The position numbers and the translations under genes were made by a program. DNA of 64,000 nucleotides from Nitrospira japonica (lineage in GTDB: Bacteria; Nitrospirota; Nitrospiria; Nitrospirales; Nitrospiraceae): assembly GCF_900169565.1 (NCBI RefSeq), contig NZ_LT828648.1, positions 2,578,501 to 2,642,500 of the forward strand, read 5' to 3'. The notes under the pieces were generated by a model. That model had not been told where the DNA came from. It did not search any database and saw only the letters and a list, made by a program, of their open reading frames with translations. Positions 17,591 to 26,307 of the stretch are shown one piece after another. Within the stretch, counting starts at the first letter, position 1. Every line of letters starts with the position of its first letter.

Positions 17591-18376
17591 CTAACCGAAT
17601 CGGCCGGTCACGTATTCCTCAGTCAGCTTATTCGATGGATTGGTGAAGATCCTGTCCGTTCGATCGCACTCGATCAGACGGCCTTCGTACATGAACGCGG
17701 TGTAATCGGACACACGCGCCGCCTGCTGCATGTTGTGGGTGACAATCACGATCGTCACTTTCTGCTTGAGATCGGTGACCAGTTCCTCGATGCGCGCGGT
17801 CGCGGTAGGATCCAGGGCCGACGTCGGTTCGTCGAACAGGAGGATTTCCGGTCTCGTGGCCAGCGCTCGGGCGATGCAGAGGCGCTGCTGTTGCCCCCCC
17901 GAGAGGTTCAAGGCCTGATCGTGGAGGCGGTCTTGGACCTCGGGCCAGAGGGCCGCGTCGCGGAGCGCCCGCTCGACGGCGTGATCCAGGTCGGTCCGTT
18001 TCATGCCTCCGCGGATGCGCAATCCGTAGGCGACGTTTTCATAAATGGACTTGGGAAACGGATTCGGCCGCTGGAAGACCATGCCGATGCGCATCCGGAT
18101 TTCAATCGGGTCGATCTCGGCCGCCACCAGATTGATGCCGTCCGGATACAGCAGCAGCTCGCCCTCATACCGGTTGCCAGGATACAGGTCATGCATCCTG
18201 TTGAGACAGCGGAGGTAGGTCGTCTTGCCGCATCCGGACGGTCCGATCAGCGCCGTGGCATGGCGGTCAGGCAGGCCGAGGGAAATGGCATTTAACGCCT
18301 GGACGTTGCCGTAGAAGAAGCTCAGGCCCTTCGATTCCGCTTTCAGTGCGCCGTTGGGTGGGGTGCTTAGGGACAT
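17591..18376 (-). CDS. pstB: Phosphate ABC transporter ATP-binding protein PstB
   Basis: 261 residues. This is the ATPase that powers high-affinity phosphate import. Walker A is GPSGCGKTT, the Q-loop lies in VFQRPNPFP, the signature is LSGGQQQR, Walker B is [13 protein letters not shown] and the switch histidine is in VTHNMQQA. The length and the PNPFP motif are standard for PstB. It lies four bases after the pstA stop and is followed by phoU, so it belongs to the pst operon. Confidence 0.97.
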   Translation of the reverse strand: MSLSTPPNGALKAESKGLSFFYGNVQALNAISLGLPDRHATALIGPSGCGKTTYLRCLNRMHDLYPGNRYEGELLLYPDGINLVAAEIDPIEIRMRIGMVFQRPNPFPKSIYENVAYGLRIRGGMKRTDLDHAVERALRDAALWPEVQDRLHDQALNLSGGQQQRLCIARALATRPEILLFDEPTSALDPTATARIEELVTDLKQKVTIVIVTHNMQQAARVSDYTAFMYEGRLIECDRTDRIFTNPSNKLTEEYVTGRFG

Positions 18377-18380
18377 GAGG

Positions 18381-19325
18381 CTACCAACGGATTCGTTTCC
18401 GGAAATGCGCGCGAACCGCGATCGCGAGCGCGTTCATCGCCAGCGTCATGACCAGGAGGACGAGTCCTGCCGCCGCGGCGTTGACATGAAAATCCTCTTG
18501 AGGCCGGGAAACCCAGTTGAACATCTGGATCGGCATGACCGTAAAGGGATCGAACATCCATTGAAAGGAGACGTACGGCGGCTCGTCCTGCCAGGGAGGA
18601 TGGGGAAGAAACGCGATGAACGACAGCGCGCCGACGGTGATCAAGGGAGCGGTTTCCCCCACTGCGCGGGACAGCGCCAGAATCAGACCCGTCATGATGC
18701 CTCCCATCGAGCAGGGCAGGACATGGTGCTGGACGGTCTGCCACTTGGTGGCGCCGAGCGCATAGGCGGCCTCTCGGATCTGCGGCGGTACGGCGCGAAT
18801 CGCTTCGCGAGCGGCGATGATGACCATCGGCAAGACCAGCAGGGCCAGCGTCAAGCCGGCGGTCAGGAAGCTTTGCCCCAGGCGGAATTCATAGACGAAG
18901 AGCGCCAGCGCCATCAGGCCGTAGACGATCGACGGCACACCGGCCAGATTGGCGATGTTGATGTCGATCAGCGTGGTGAGCCGATTTTTTGGTGCATATT
19001 CTTCCAGATAGACGGCCGCTCCGAGTCCCACGGGGACGGCGACGAGCGCGGTGAGCAGCATGACGAGGATCGTGCCGATCCATGCGCTCAGAATACCCGC
19101 CTGTGCGGCAAACCGCGATGGGTAGGACGTCAGAAACTGCCAGGATAGGCGGCCGACTCCTTCCGCGGCTAACTGGCCGATCAATGCCAGCAGGACGCTG
19201 AGGACCGCCAGGGTGACAAGGAAACCGGTTCGCGCAAACACCGCATCCATCCGCTTTCGGCGGACCAGCTGTTTGCGGTCGAAGCCGGAGCTAATAGGCT
19301 TGGCGATAGCGTTTTCTAAGGACAT
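18381..19325 (-). CDS. pstA: Phosphate ABC transporter permease PstA
   Basis: 314 residues from the first ATG, which would overlap pstC by 35 bases. A start at about 19244 ([10 protein letters not shown]) would avoid the overlap and still keep the first membrane helix. Six membrane helices are visible. The permease EAA-type loop that docks on PstB is [21 protein letters not shown]. With PstC it forms the membrane channel for phosphate. The gene order C, A, B, phoU is conserved in many bacteria. Confidence 0.95.
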   Translation of the reverse strand: MSLENAIAKPISSGFDRKQLVRRKRMDAVFARTGFLVTLAVLSVLLALIGQLAAEGVGRLSWQFLTSYPSRFAAQAGILSAWIGTILVMLLTALVAVPVGLGAAVYLEEYAPKNRLTTLIDINIANLAGVPSIVYGLMALALFVYEFRLGQSFLTAGLTLALLVLPMVIIAAREAIRAVPPQIREAAYALGATKWQTVQHHVLPCSMGGIMTGLILALSRAVGETAPLITVGALSFIAFLPHPPWQDEPPYVSFQWMFDPFTVMPIQMFNWVSRPQEDFHVNAAAAGLVLLVMTLAMNALAIAVRAHFRKRIRW

Positions 19326-20235
19326 GGCCTGCCAGATTGAAGACGAATGTCATGAGCAACAGCGTGAGACCCGTGGCGAAAATAGTCCGGTATCCGATAC
19401 TGCCGTGAGGCAGGTCACCCAGACTGACTTGAACGATGTACGCGGTCATCGTGGCGGCCGGCTCCAGCGGGTTCCAAGTCAGGGTCGGCTGCATGCCGGC
19501 GGCGATAGCGACCACCATGGTTTCTCCGATCGCCCGGGATACGCCGAGGACGTATGCGGCGGCGATGCCGGACAGGGCGGACGGAAAGACCACCCGCCAC
19601 GCCGTCTGCATGCGTGTAGCGCCGAGCGCATAGGCGCCTTCACGCAAGGCGAGCGGCACGGCCCGCATGGCGTCTTCGCTCACCGAGCTGACGTAAGGCA
19701 CGATCATGATGCCGATGACGAATCCGGCGCTCAGCATATTGAAGCCGGGAAGGTCCGGCCAGATCCGCTGCAGCGCGGGCGTGACGAAGAGCAGCGCGAA
19801 ATAACCGTACACCACGGTCGGCACGGCGCTCAGCAGCTCCAATGCCGGCTTGACCGCTTCGCGCAACGCGCGGGACGCATACTCGCTCAAGTAGACGGCG
19901 ACGATACTGCCGGCGGGGATGGCCACGACCAGCGCGACGGTGGTGGTCACCACGGTGCCGGACACCAGGGGGAGAATGCCATAGTGCGGCTCGGAAAAGA
20001 GCGGCGTCCATTGGCTGTCGGTCAGAAACTCGAGGAGCGATACCTGTCGAAAGAACAGGAAGGATTCATACGAGAGGACGCCGACGATCCCGATCGTGAT
20101 GGCGACCGAGGCGAGCGCGGTGAGCATCAAGACCAGTTCGATTGCCTTCTCCTTGAATCTCGGAACCAGGACCGGGGGAACCTGGAACTCCCGCGCCTGT
20201 TTCAGTAACCCGGGTTTGGCGGTATCGGCGTCCAT
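19291..20235 (-). CDS. pstC: Phosphate ABC transporter permease PstC
   Basis: 314 residues with about six membrane helices. The first lies around residues 30-55 (LVLMLTALASVAITIGIVG). The EAA loop is REGAYALGATRMQTAWRVVFPSALSGI. It also has the PstC-type SVSEDAMRAVPLALRE segment. The protein forms the PstCA channel with PstA. It begins 26 bases after pstS and overlaps the upstream start of pstA. Confidence 0.95.
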   Translation of the reverse strand: MDADTAKPGLLKQAREFQVPPVLVPRFKEKAIELVLMLTALASVAITIGIVGVLSYESFLFFRQVSLLEFLTDSQWTPLFSEPHYGILPLVSGTVVTTTVALVVAIPAGSIVAVYLSEYASRALREAVKPALELLSAVPTVVYGYFALLFVTPALQRIWPDLPGFNMLSAGFVIGIMIVPYVSSVSEDAMRAVPLALREGAYALGATRMQTAWRVVFPSALSGIAAAYVLGVSRAIGETMVVAIAAGMQPTLTWNPLEPAATMTAYIVQVSLGDLPHGSIGYRTIFATGLTLLLMTFVFNLAGHVLRKRYRQAY

Positions 20236-20261
20236 AACGGCGATCCTTTCTCCGGCGCGGC

Positions 20262-21275
20262 CTAGAGCGTGGCTTCCCGGCGGAGCAATTCTTCGATCTT
20301 GATGCCGATCGTGGACGTGCCCTGGAAGGCGGTGCCGACCTTTCCGTTCCGGAAGTGCGCGAGCGCCAGTTCGTAGGCCTGCGCGGGAAGGGGAACGTAC
20401 TTGACCTGCGGCGCCAGGGTCGCCGTCTGAGCCAGATAGAACTCGACGAACCGCTTGACCTCAGAACGCTCGGCCGCTTTGGCGTTGACGTAGATGAACA
20501 ACGGGCGTGACAGCGGCTGGTACGTGCCGTTTTCGACGGTCACGCGGGAAGGCAATACAGGCCCTTTCCCGCCGTCGATCGCGATCGCCTTGAGGCGTTG
20601 TTGATTGGGTTCGAAGTAGGCGTACGGAACGTATCCCAGCGCCTGCTTGTCGTGGGAGATTCCCTGCACCAACGTGTTGTCGTCTTCGCTGGCCGTATAA
20701 TCTCCGCGGCTGGCTTTGGCTTTGCCGACCACCGCTTCCGTGAAGTAGTCGAAGGTTCCCGAGTCGGCTCCGGCGCCGAAGAGCTTAAGCGGAAGGTCTG
20801 GCCAGGTCGGACGAACCTGGCTCCATTTCATGACGCGGCCTTGAGCGGACGGTTCCCAGATCCGCTTCAACTCGTCCAAGGTGAAGTGATCGACCCACGT
20901 CGCCTGGGGACTCACCGCGATGGTCAACGCATCGAAGGCGATGGGCAGTTCGATATATGACACACCGTTGGTCCGGCAGACTTCCATTTCACCGGATTGT
21001 ATGGGCCTGGAAGCGTCCTGAATGTCCGTTTCGCCGCGGCAGAATTTCTTGAATCCTCCGCCTGTTCCGGAAATGCCCACCGTCACACGAACCGCTCCGC
21101 GCGCGGTTTTCTGAAACTCTTCCGCCACGGCTTCGGTAATCGGGAATACGGTGCTCGATCCGTCCACCTTGACCAGCGCCGTGGTCTGAGGCCAGGTCGG
21201 GGCGGCGCACCACACAAGCAGTCCTGCCAGACCAAGGCTCGCGACGACACTTCCTGGACGCTGCATTCTTCGCAT
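20262..21275 (-). CDS. pstS: Periplasmic phosphate-binding protein PstS
   Basis: About 337 residues. ATG 21275 is preceded by GGAAAGGAG; a TTG at 21296 is less convincing. A signal peptide (LGLAGLLVWCAAPTWP) precedes the mature protein, which opens ALVKVDGSSTVFPITEAVAEEFQ, the DGSST motif that binds phosphate. Later typical segments are VGISGTGGGFKKFCRGETDI and GADSGTFDYFTEAVVG. It delivers phosphate to PstCA. GTTAAC-type repeats lie upstream at 21360-21386 and 21448-21463. Confidence 0.96.
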   Translation of the reverse strand: MRRMQRPGSVVASLGLAGLLVWCAAPTWPQTTALVKVDGSSTVFPITEAVAEEFQKTARGAVRVTVGISGTGGGFKKFCRGETDIQDASRPIQSGEMEVCRTNGVSYIELPIAFDALTIAVSPQATWVDHFTLDELKRIWEPSAQGRVMKWSQVRPTWPDLPLKLFGAGADSGTFDYFTEAVVGKAKASRGDYTASEDDNTLVQGISHDKQALGYVPYAYFEPNQQRLKAIAIDGGKGPVLPSRVTVENGTYQPLSRPLFIYVNAKAAERSEVKRFVEFYLAQTATLAPQVKYVPLPAQAYELALAHFRNGKVGTAFQGTSTIGIKIEELLRREATL

Positions 21276-21359
21276 GAACGGGCTCCTTTCCTTCAACTAC
21301 TCCAACGAGGCACGTGTGCTCCGAAGACGCCCAGCATGCAGGCGGAAACTTTCGGTTCG

Positions 21360-21386
21360 ATTACGTCCTTGTTAACGCCGCGTTAA
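21360..21386. promoter_or_regulatory. Pho-box-like triple 11-bp repeat upstream of pstS
   Basis: Three five-base units, ATTAC, GTTAA and GTTAA, begin at 21360, 21371 and 21382, exactly 11 bases apart, matching the periodicity of PhoB sites (two 7-base units with 4-base spacers). A second degenerate pair, TTAAC and GTAAC, lies 11 bases apart at 21448-21463. Both sit in the divergent spacer between pstS and the porin gene and could serve either. Confidence 0.55.
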
Positions 21387-21559
21387 TTTTTCTTTTCTAT
21401 CTGCCGCAGGGTGCGGAACCACCACGAAACCGTAGGACAAGCATTTGTTAACAATCCTGTAACCGCGCGGCAATTGCCTTGTGATTCGTTGGAGCTACAC
21501 CCGTAGTGTCAGCATCGTCATCGAAGATCCGGTCTCATACCAACCAAGGGGGAGTCGAT

Positions 21560-23125
21560 ATGACGTGGGTTCGAGTACTGATGTGTTCAATAGTGGGAGT
21601 TCTGGCGTTGACGGCGGGTTTGCAGGCGCCGCCGGCCCTCGCCGGTACGGCCAAGAACCAGCCCTCCACTGCGTCGCCGGTCGTCGTTGCGCAGAAGACC
21701 GACGAGCCGATGCCGACGCAAGGCCCGGCCCCAGTGAGGGACCTGCCGCCCGGCGGCACGGCGATCGAAGATCTGCTGCTGCAAAAGGGCGCAATTACGA
21801 TGGACGAGTGGATTCAGATCCGCGCAGAGCAGGAGTATCGCGTGGCGGACCAATCGCGGCGCATCGATTCGCTCGAAGAATGGAAAAATAAGACAGAACT
21901 GCTCCCGATCCTCAGAGACAAGGTCAATTTCGGACTCAACGCGTTGCAATTTCTCTACGGTCACCTCGACACGCAGGTTCCGGAAGGCCGCAGCCAGGAC
22001 AGTTTTTCCATCCGGCGGTCGGAAATGCTGTTTTGGGGCAAGATCAGCGAAACGATTCCGCGGTGGCACATTCTCATGGAGTTTCAGAGTATCAATCTGA
22101 CGAGCAACACGCCGGCTGCTGCCAATCAGGTCGGAACTCCCACCTCCGCCACGTTCTTCCGGGAAAGCTACATCGACGTCAGACCGGTTCAGTCTTGGGC
22201 GCCCAATCTGAATCTTATTCGAATGGGTATTTTCCGAATGCCGTTCGGTATCTTCACCGAACAGTCGGGCGGCTTGCGCGACGTCATCAGCTCCCCCTAC
22301 CTCACCCAGGTCGGCGGCGGCGGCGGACCGGGACAGAACCAAAACGGGACGGGCGGATCGATTGAATTCGTCCAAGAGCGTGACTACTTCATCGATGTGC
22401 GCGGCAAGATCGCCAACCGGCTCGAATATGTGACCGGTATCATGAACAACAATAATTTTCAGGCCAATGGCTTGGTCAATACGACGTCCGGCCTGGGAGG
22501 AGCTAACGCTCCAAAGGCGTGGTACGGACGCGTGCGTCTGTTCGGAAACGACGTGTCGTTCATCAGTTTCACGACAATCCAAGGTACATCCAACAACGCG
22601 GGAACATTGATCAATGGCCGCGGAAAGGGAGCATTCGATCGCTACGCAGTCGATTTCCGTTACACGTCCAAGATCGTGCCAGGCTTAATGATCCAGGGCG
22701 AATACTGGCAAGGACACGACGGAGCCAATGCCACGACCGTCGGCGTCGGGGCCAACGGCACTTGTCAAGTCACGGCGGTTTGCGGTGGGTCGGGAGCGCC
22801 CGGCGAGATGAGAAGAACCTATTATGTGCTGGGCAAGTATCTCTTCACCGACGGGCCATTGGAGAATTTCGAGCCGACCGTCATGTGGGAGCAGTTCGAT
22901 CCCAATACCAGCATGGGGAATGACTTGTATGAACGAACCATCGTGGGCCTGACCTATTATTTCGAGAATTTTCCGCCGAAGGTTCAATCGAAAATCCAAT
23001 TGAACTACGAATTCCGGCATCACCAAGGGCTGGGTACCGGACCGAACACGCCGGCATACAATTCGGCGACCGATCCGTTTGCCAACAATGCGTTCTTCAT
23101 CCAGTTTCAAGTCCGATTCATGTAG
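21560..23125 (+). CDS. Phosphate-selective porin (OprO/OprP-like)
   Basis: About 521 residues from ATG 21560, which follows AAGGGGGAG; an in-frame upstream start at 21506 lacks support. There is a signal peptide (LALTAGLQAPPALAG), then a short helical oligomerisation-like stretch (EYRVADQSRRIDSLEEW) and a beta barrel. The barrel contains Porin_O_P features such as RRSEMLFWGKISETIP and IRMGIFRMPFGIFTEQSGG, and ends FFIQFQVRFM. These porins let phosphate or polyphosphate across the outer membrane. It is divergent from pstS with Pho-box-like repeats between them, which fits co-induction under phosphate limitation. Specificity for phosphate is inferred from family and context. Confidence 0.85.
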   Translation: MTWVRVLMCSIVGVLALTAGLQAPPALAGTAKNQPSTASPVVVAQKTDEPMPTQGPAPVRDLPPGGTAIEDLLLQKGAITMDEWIQIRAEQEYRVADQSRRIDSLEEWKNKTELLPILRDKVNFGLNALQFLYGHLDTQVPEGRSQDSFSIRRSEMLFWGKISETIPRWHILMEFQSINLTSNTPAAANQVGTPTSATFFRESYIDVRPVQSWAPNLNLIRMGIFRMPFGIFTEQSGGLRDVISSPYLTQVGGGGGPGQNQNGTGGSIEFVQERDYFIDVRGKIANRLEYVTGIMNNNNFQANGLVNTTSGLGGANAPKAWYGRVRLFGNDVSFISFTTIQGTSNNAGTLINGRGKGAFDRYAVDFRYTSKIVPGLMIQGEYWQGHDGANATTVGVGANGTCQVTAVCGGSGAPGEMRRTYYVLGKYLFTDGPLENFEPTVMWEQFDPNTSMGNDLYERTIVGLTYYFENFPPKVQSKIQLNYEFRHHQGLGTGPNTPAYNSATDPFANNAFFIQFQVRFM

Positions 23126-23197
23126 CAATCTGAGTAAATGTCTCGATGGACATTTTGTCATTGCATCGGAAACCGGCTAGGGAGTAAGGAGGATAAT

Positions 23198-23731
23198 ATG
23201 AAAGGTGTTTCGGTGGCTGCGTTGTTGTTGGCATCGCTGGCGTGCGTCGCCTGCTCGCCGTCTCAAGTGTTCGCACCGGACGTCATGGAAGGGGTGGACC
23301 AGGAGTTCGATTTTTCGAGATGGCGGGCGTTGCCGAACCAGGATGAAGGCAAGAAAGTTGAGCTCGGCGGCGCGATTCTTCAGTCCGATGTGAAGGGCGA
23401 CACGGTGACGTTCGTGCTGAGGCAACTCCCGATCGTCAAACATCCCGCCTACGGTCCCAAAGACACCGGAAAACGGAGCGGCGAGTTCGCGGCCACCTTT
23501 TCAGGAACGCTCGAACCCAAGTTTCTTCAACGAGGAAACAGGGTGGTCGTCATCGGCACGACCAAATTGGCCAAAGTCGTCGTCGTGGACGATATTCCGC
23601 GGAGCCTCCCGAATCTGGAAGTCAAATGTTTGCACATCTGGAATACCGGTGGGCGTGATATTGCCGACTTCCCCTCGTTCGGAGCGGGATACGAGACGCT
23701 CGAGAATCAGACGTGGTGCGCATCCAAATAG
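23198..23731 (+). CDS. Slp-family outer-membrane lipoprotein
   Basis: 177 residues from an ATG with TAAGGAGGATAAT upstream; the longer in-frame start at 23138 is unlikely. The signal peptide ends in a lipobox (ACVACS). The body matches the Slp family pattern of a beta-rich domain with VELGGAILQSDVKGDTVTFVLRQLP (quoted in part), GEFAATFSGTLEPKFLQRGNRVVVIG and a terminal Trp-containing segment (KCLHIWNTGG). Slp proteins in enterics are stress- or starvation-induced. It follows the porin by 72 bases and may share its transcript. Confidence 0.8.
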   Translation: MKGVSVAALLLASLACVACSPSQVFAPDVMEGVDQEFDFSRWRALPNQDEGKKVELGGAILQSDVKGDTVTFVLRQLPIVKHPAYGPKDTGKRSGEFAATFSGTLEPKFLQRGNRVVVIGTTKLAKVVVVDDIPRSLPNLEVKCLHIWNTGGRDIADFPSFGAGYETLENQTWCASK

Positions 23732-23790
23732 GACGGTCGCACCGACAATGGTCATGTGAGAATGGATTGAAAGAACATCGGCGAGTCAGC

Positions 23791-24117
23791 ATGCGGCAAT
23801 GGTTCCGGGCGATCTGTCCGGTTCTCCTGCTGTGCGTGGCGGGGGCCGTGGCGGCCGGCTGTGGCCACGAGGCGTCGCTTACCCGTGAGACGGAAACGGG
23901 GGGAGTCGTCACGTTTCCGATCGAGAGCGAGGGGGACGTATTGTCTTCTGCTGGCCGCCGGGATGCGCTTCGTTTGATCGCTAATAAGTGTCCGAACGGC
24001 TCGCGCATCGTCAAGGAAGGTGAAATTCCCAAAGTTAGCAAATCCGCCGATCGCAATTGGCGCGGGCAAATGGGGACCGAACGTATCTGGGGGATTCAAT
24101 TCACATGCGGACAATGA
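23791..24117 (+). CDS. Small lipoprotein of unknown function
   Basis: About 108 residues from ATG 23791; a longer frame from 23713 overlaps the preceding gene. The hydrophobic signal ends in a lipobox (VAAGC), with lipidation expected near residue 23. The mature part contains two further cysteines (NKCPNGSRIV and IQFTC). It overlaps the next gene by ATGA. No family was recognised. Its position between the phosphate porin/Slp genes and another lipoprotein suggests an envelope role. Confidence 0.72.
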   Translation: MRQWFRAICPVLLLCVAGAVAAGCGHEASLTRETETGGVVTFPIESEGDVLSSAGRRDALRLIANKCPNGSRIVKEGEIPKVSKSADRNWRGQMGTERIWGIQFTCGQ

Positions 24118-25046
24118 TCACGGTGCCGTTCATGGGCACGCGATGGATTCTCGGGATAGGGCTTGTCATTGCGGCGGCGGGACTGCCCGGCTGCGCGGCC
24201 TTGATGGGGGAGAAGACGACGTTCAACCAGGGAGGGGCGAAGGTCGGCCTCGAGCGCGATCCGACGATCGCCCGCGCAAAGACCGACGTTCATAATGCCC
24301 ATCCCGCCAATCTGACGGGGGCCGAGGTGCGGACGCTGCTCGGTGCGGTCGAAGTGAGCGGCTGGACCGGGACGATCGTCGGAATCTTCGAGAACCCACG
24401 GCCCGTGCCGTTATTGACCGAAGAACAGCTCAACGCGTATGCGGGCCCGATATCGGATGCCTTTCGACAGGCCGGACCGGCGGAACGCGTGACGTTTTCA
24501 TTTCCGAAACCCGACGTGAAATACAGCGACAACCGAACGATCGGCTTCTTGTTCGTGCGCGACAAATATCTGCACATCGTGCTGACGGATCATGCCTCAT
24601 TGACCCGCGCCGATACGGGCGGCGATGAGCTGAAAGATCCGCGGGATACCAAGGGGATGAAGCTTTGGGTGGCTCTTCCGGCCCGTGCGGCCGTCGTGCC
24701 GGATATCCAGGAGCCCACTTGGGCGGCGTTCGAGACGGTTCACGTCTCGTTGAACATGCAGGAAGTCATCGCGCTGCGCTCGGCAAAACCTCCGGTACTG
24801 GTTGGCCGGGAATCCGCGGTTCCGCCTTCTCCTGTTGCGAGCGACGCCGGGCCGTCGAAACAGGATTTGCAAAACCAAGTCCGCGAGCTGACGAATTCCA
24901 ACCTCGAATTACGCGGCCGGCTGGACGATCAGGCCAAACAAATGAAGACCTTGAACGACGAGATGAATCGTCTTCGCCTTGAGATGGATCAGGCCAAGCC
25001 CCCGAAGAGTCCTCCCCGCAAGAGCCCGGCCCCGTTCACCCCTTAA
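24114..25046 (+). CDS. Coiled-coil lipoprotein of unknown function
   Basis: About 310 residues from the ATG overlapping the previous stop as ATGA; ATG 24105 is also possible. The lipobox is GLPGC. A globular domain covers residues 45-235 (LTGAEVRTLLGAVEVSGWTGTI and FLFVRDKYLHIVLTDH), followed by a coiled coil near the end (QNQVRELTNSNLELRGRLDDQ) and a Pro/Lys tail (PPKSPPRKSPAPF) of the kind that can contact peptidoglycan. It ends 8 bases before the convergent PstS-like gene. Function unknown; an envelope-attached scaffold is one guess. Confidence 0.72.
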   Translation: MITVPFMGTRWILGIGLVIAAAGLPGCAALMGEKTTFNQGGAKVGLERDPTIARAKTDVHNAHPANLTGAEVRTLLGAVEVSGWTGTIVGIFENPRPVPLLTEEQLNAYAGPISDAFRQAGPAERVTFSFPKPDVKYSDNRTIGFLFVRDKYLHIVLTDHASLTRADTGGDELKDPRDTKGMKLWVALPARAAVVPDIQEPTWAAFETVHVSLNMQEVIALRSAKPPVLVGRESAVPPSPVASDAGPSKQDLQNQVRELTNSNLELRGRLDDQAKQMKTLNDEMNRLRLEMDQAKPPKSPPRKSPAPFTP

Positions 25047-25054
25047 GGGGCGCC

Positions 25055-26137
25055 CTAGCGACGAACCGGTGCGGACCCCGTCGTTCTATCCAACGCAACC
25101 GCACTCTTGTTGATCTGCTGCGCAGGCAGGGGAAAGAAGCCCGCTTTGACGACTGCCTGCTGGCCGTCCTGGCTCATCAGGAAAGCCAGGAATTCCTTTA
25201 CGGCCGGGGGAAGCGACGTCTTGGGGGTTTTGTCCAGATACAGATAGAGCATGCGTCGCAGCGGATAGGATTGATCGGCGACGGTGGCCGGTGAAGGAGT
25301 GATGAAGGGCGTGCCGGCGGCTTCGGCTAAAGGCACGGCGCGCACCATCGAGGATTCCAGGCCGAGCCCGCTGTATCCGATGCCGAGTTGATCCCGGCTG
25401 AGGCTGAGTATCACCGAAGCGGCTCCCGGATTCTCATGCACTGACGGGATGAATTCTCCTCCTCCGAGGCAGTGTTCCTGGAAAAAGGCCCTCGTCCCGG
25501 ATTTTCTATCCCGGCCATACAGCTGAATCGGGGCGTCGGTCCAGCCTTCTGATAGTCCGAGCTGACCCCACTGTGTGATCGGGGTCTTATGTCCGCGAAG
25601 CCGTGTGCTCGAGAACATCGCATCCACCTGTTCGAGGGTCAGGGCGTTCAAAGGATTGTCCTTATGGACGTAGATGGCCACGGCATCGACCGCGACCGGC
25701 ACGGCCATCGGTTCGTAATCGTGCTGCGCGACGAATTCCTTGAGCTCCGAATCGAAGAGCTCGCGCGAGGTCGCAACCAGGGAGAAATGCTGGGATCGCT
25801 CCTCCAGCAGCATCACCTTTCCGGTCTTCTGTAACGGAGGCTGGAGAAATTCCTCGATCGCTTTGGAGGATCCACCGCCGCGCACTTCGATACGGACGTT
25901 CGGCTGTCGGCGCTGAAATTCAAGGCTCAGGCGTGACAGCAACGGGTACATGGTTTCCGAACCCTGAATCTTGAGGCTGCCCTTGATCTGGGCCTGCGGG
26001 GCATAGCGTGCGAGTTCGTTGTCCGGCGTGACCGAGGCGAACGGCCCCCCCTGTTCGGCGGCAGCAGGATCGACCGTTACGGCGAGGGCGAAGATACCGA
26101 CGAGCCACGCACCTCGTTTGAGCATTGTGTGCAACAT
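25055..26137 (-). CDS. Second PstS-like phosphate-binding protein
   Basis: About 360 residues from ATG 26137, which follows GAAAGGATC. After a signal peptide the mature protein has a long lead, then LKIQGSETMYPLLSRLSLEFQ, the SphX/PstS-type ligand loop, and VEVRGGGSSKAIEEFLQ-like features. DRKSGTRAFFQEHCLGG corresponds to the second phosphate-contacting loop. It is only distantly similar to the PstS at 20262-21275 and has no permease genes beside it. It may therefore feed the same PstCA, act as a sensor, or serve another oxyanion. Three GTTAC-type 11-bp repeats lie upstream at 26219-26246. Confidence 0.85.
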   Translation of the reverse strand: MLHTMLKRGAWLVGIFALAVTVDPAAAEQGGPFASVTPDNELARYAPQAQIKGSLKIQGSETMYPLLSRLSLEFQRRQPNVRIEVRGGGSSKAIEEFLQPPLQKTGKVMLLEERSQHFSLVATSRELFDSELKEFVAQHDYEPMAVPVAVDAVAIYVHKDNPLNALTLEQVDAMFSSTRLRGHKTPITQWGQLGLSEGWTDAPIQLYGRDRKSGTRAFFQEHCLGGGEFIPSVHENPGAASVILSLSRDQLGIGYSGLGLESSMVRAVPLAEAAGTPFITPSPATVADQSYPLRRMLYLYLDKTPKTSLPPAVKEFLAFLMSQDGQQAVVKAGFFPLPAQQINKSAVALDRTTGSAPVRR

Positions 26138-26218
26138 TCTGGGATCCTTTCTTCGTATTGTCGTCGGGTCCCTACCCAATTTTATCGTCCGAATGTACTG
26201 AGATAGAGTTTCCGGCGG

Positions 26219-26246
26219 GTAACCTGAATGTTACAAGCGTGTTAAC
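26219..26246. promoter_or_regulatory. Pho-box-like triple 11-bp repeat
   Basis: GTAAC, GTTAC and GTTAAC begin at 26219, 26230 and 26241, spaced exactly 11 bases apart, about 80 bases before the second PstS-like start. This is the clearest of the three repeat arrays and resembles those at 21360-21386 and 21448-21463. PhoB binding is inferred. Confidence 0.6.
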
Positions 26247-26307
26247 TCTCGCCGGGAGCCGGCAAGCGCATTGAGGCTGTAGTCTCGAGATCGAAGAGAG
26301 TTATGGG

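Noticed and set aside
18354-20208. Plus-strand frames of 264 and 331 codons across pstA and pstC
   Set aside because: They are antisense shadows with Gly/Arg/Asp/His-rich composition and no domain.
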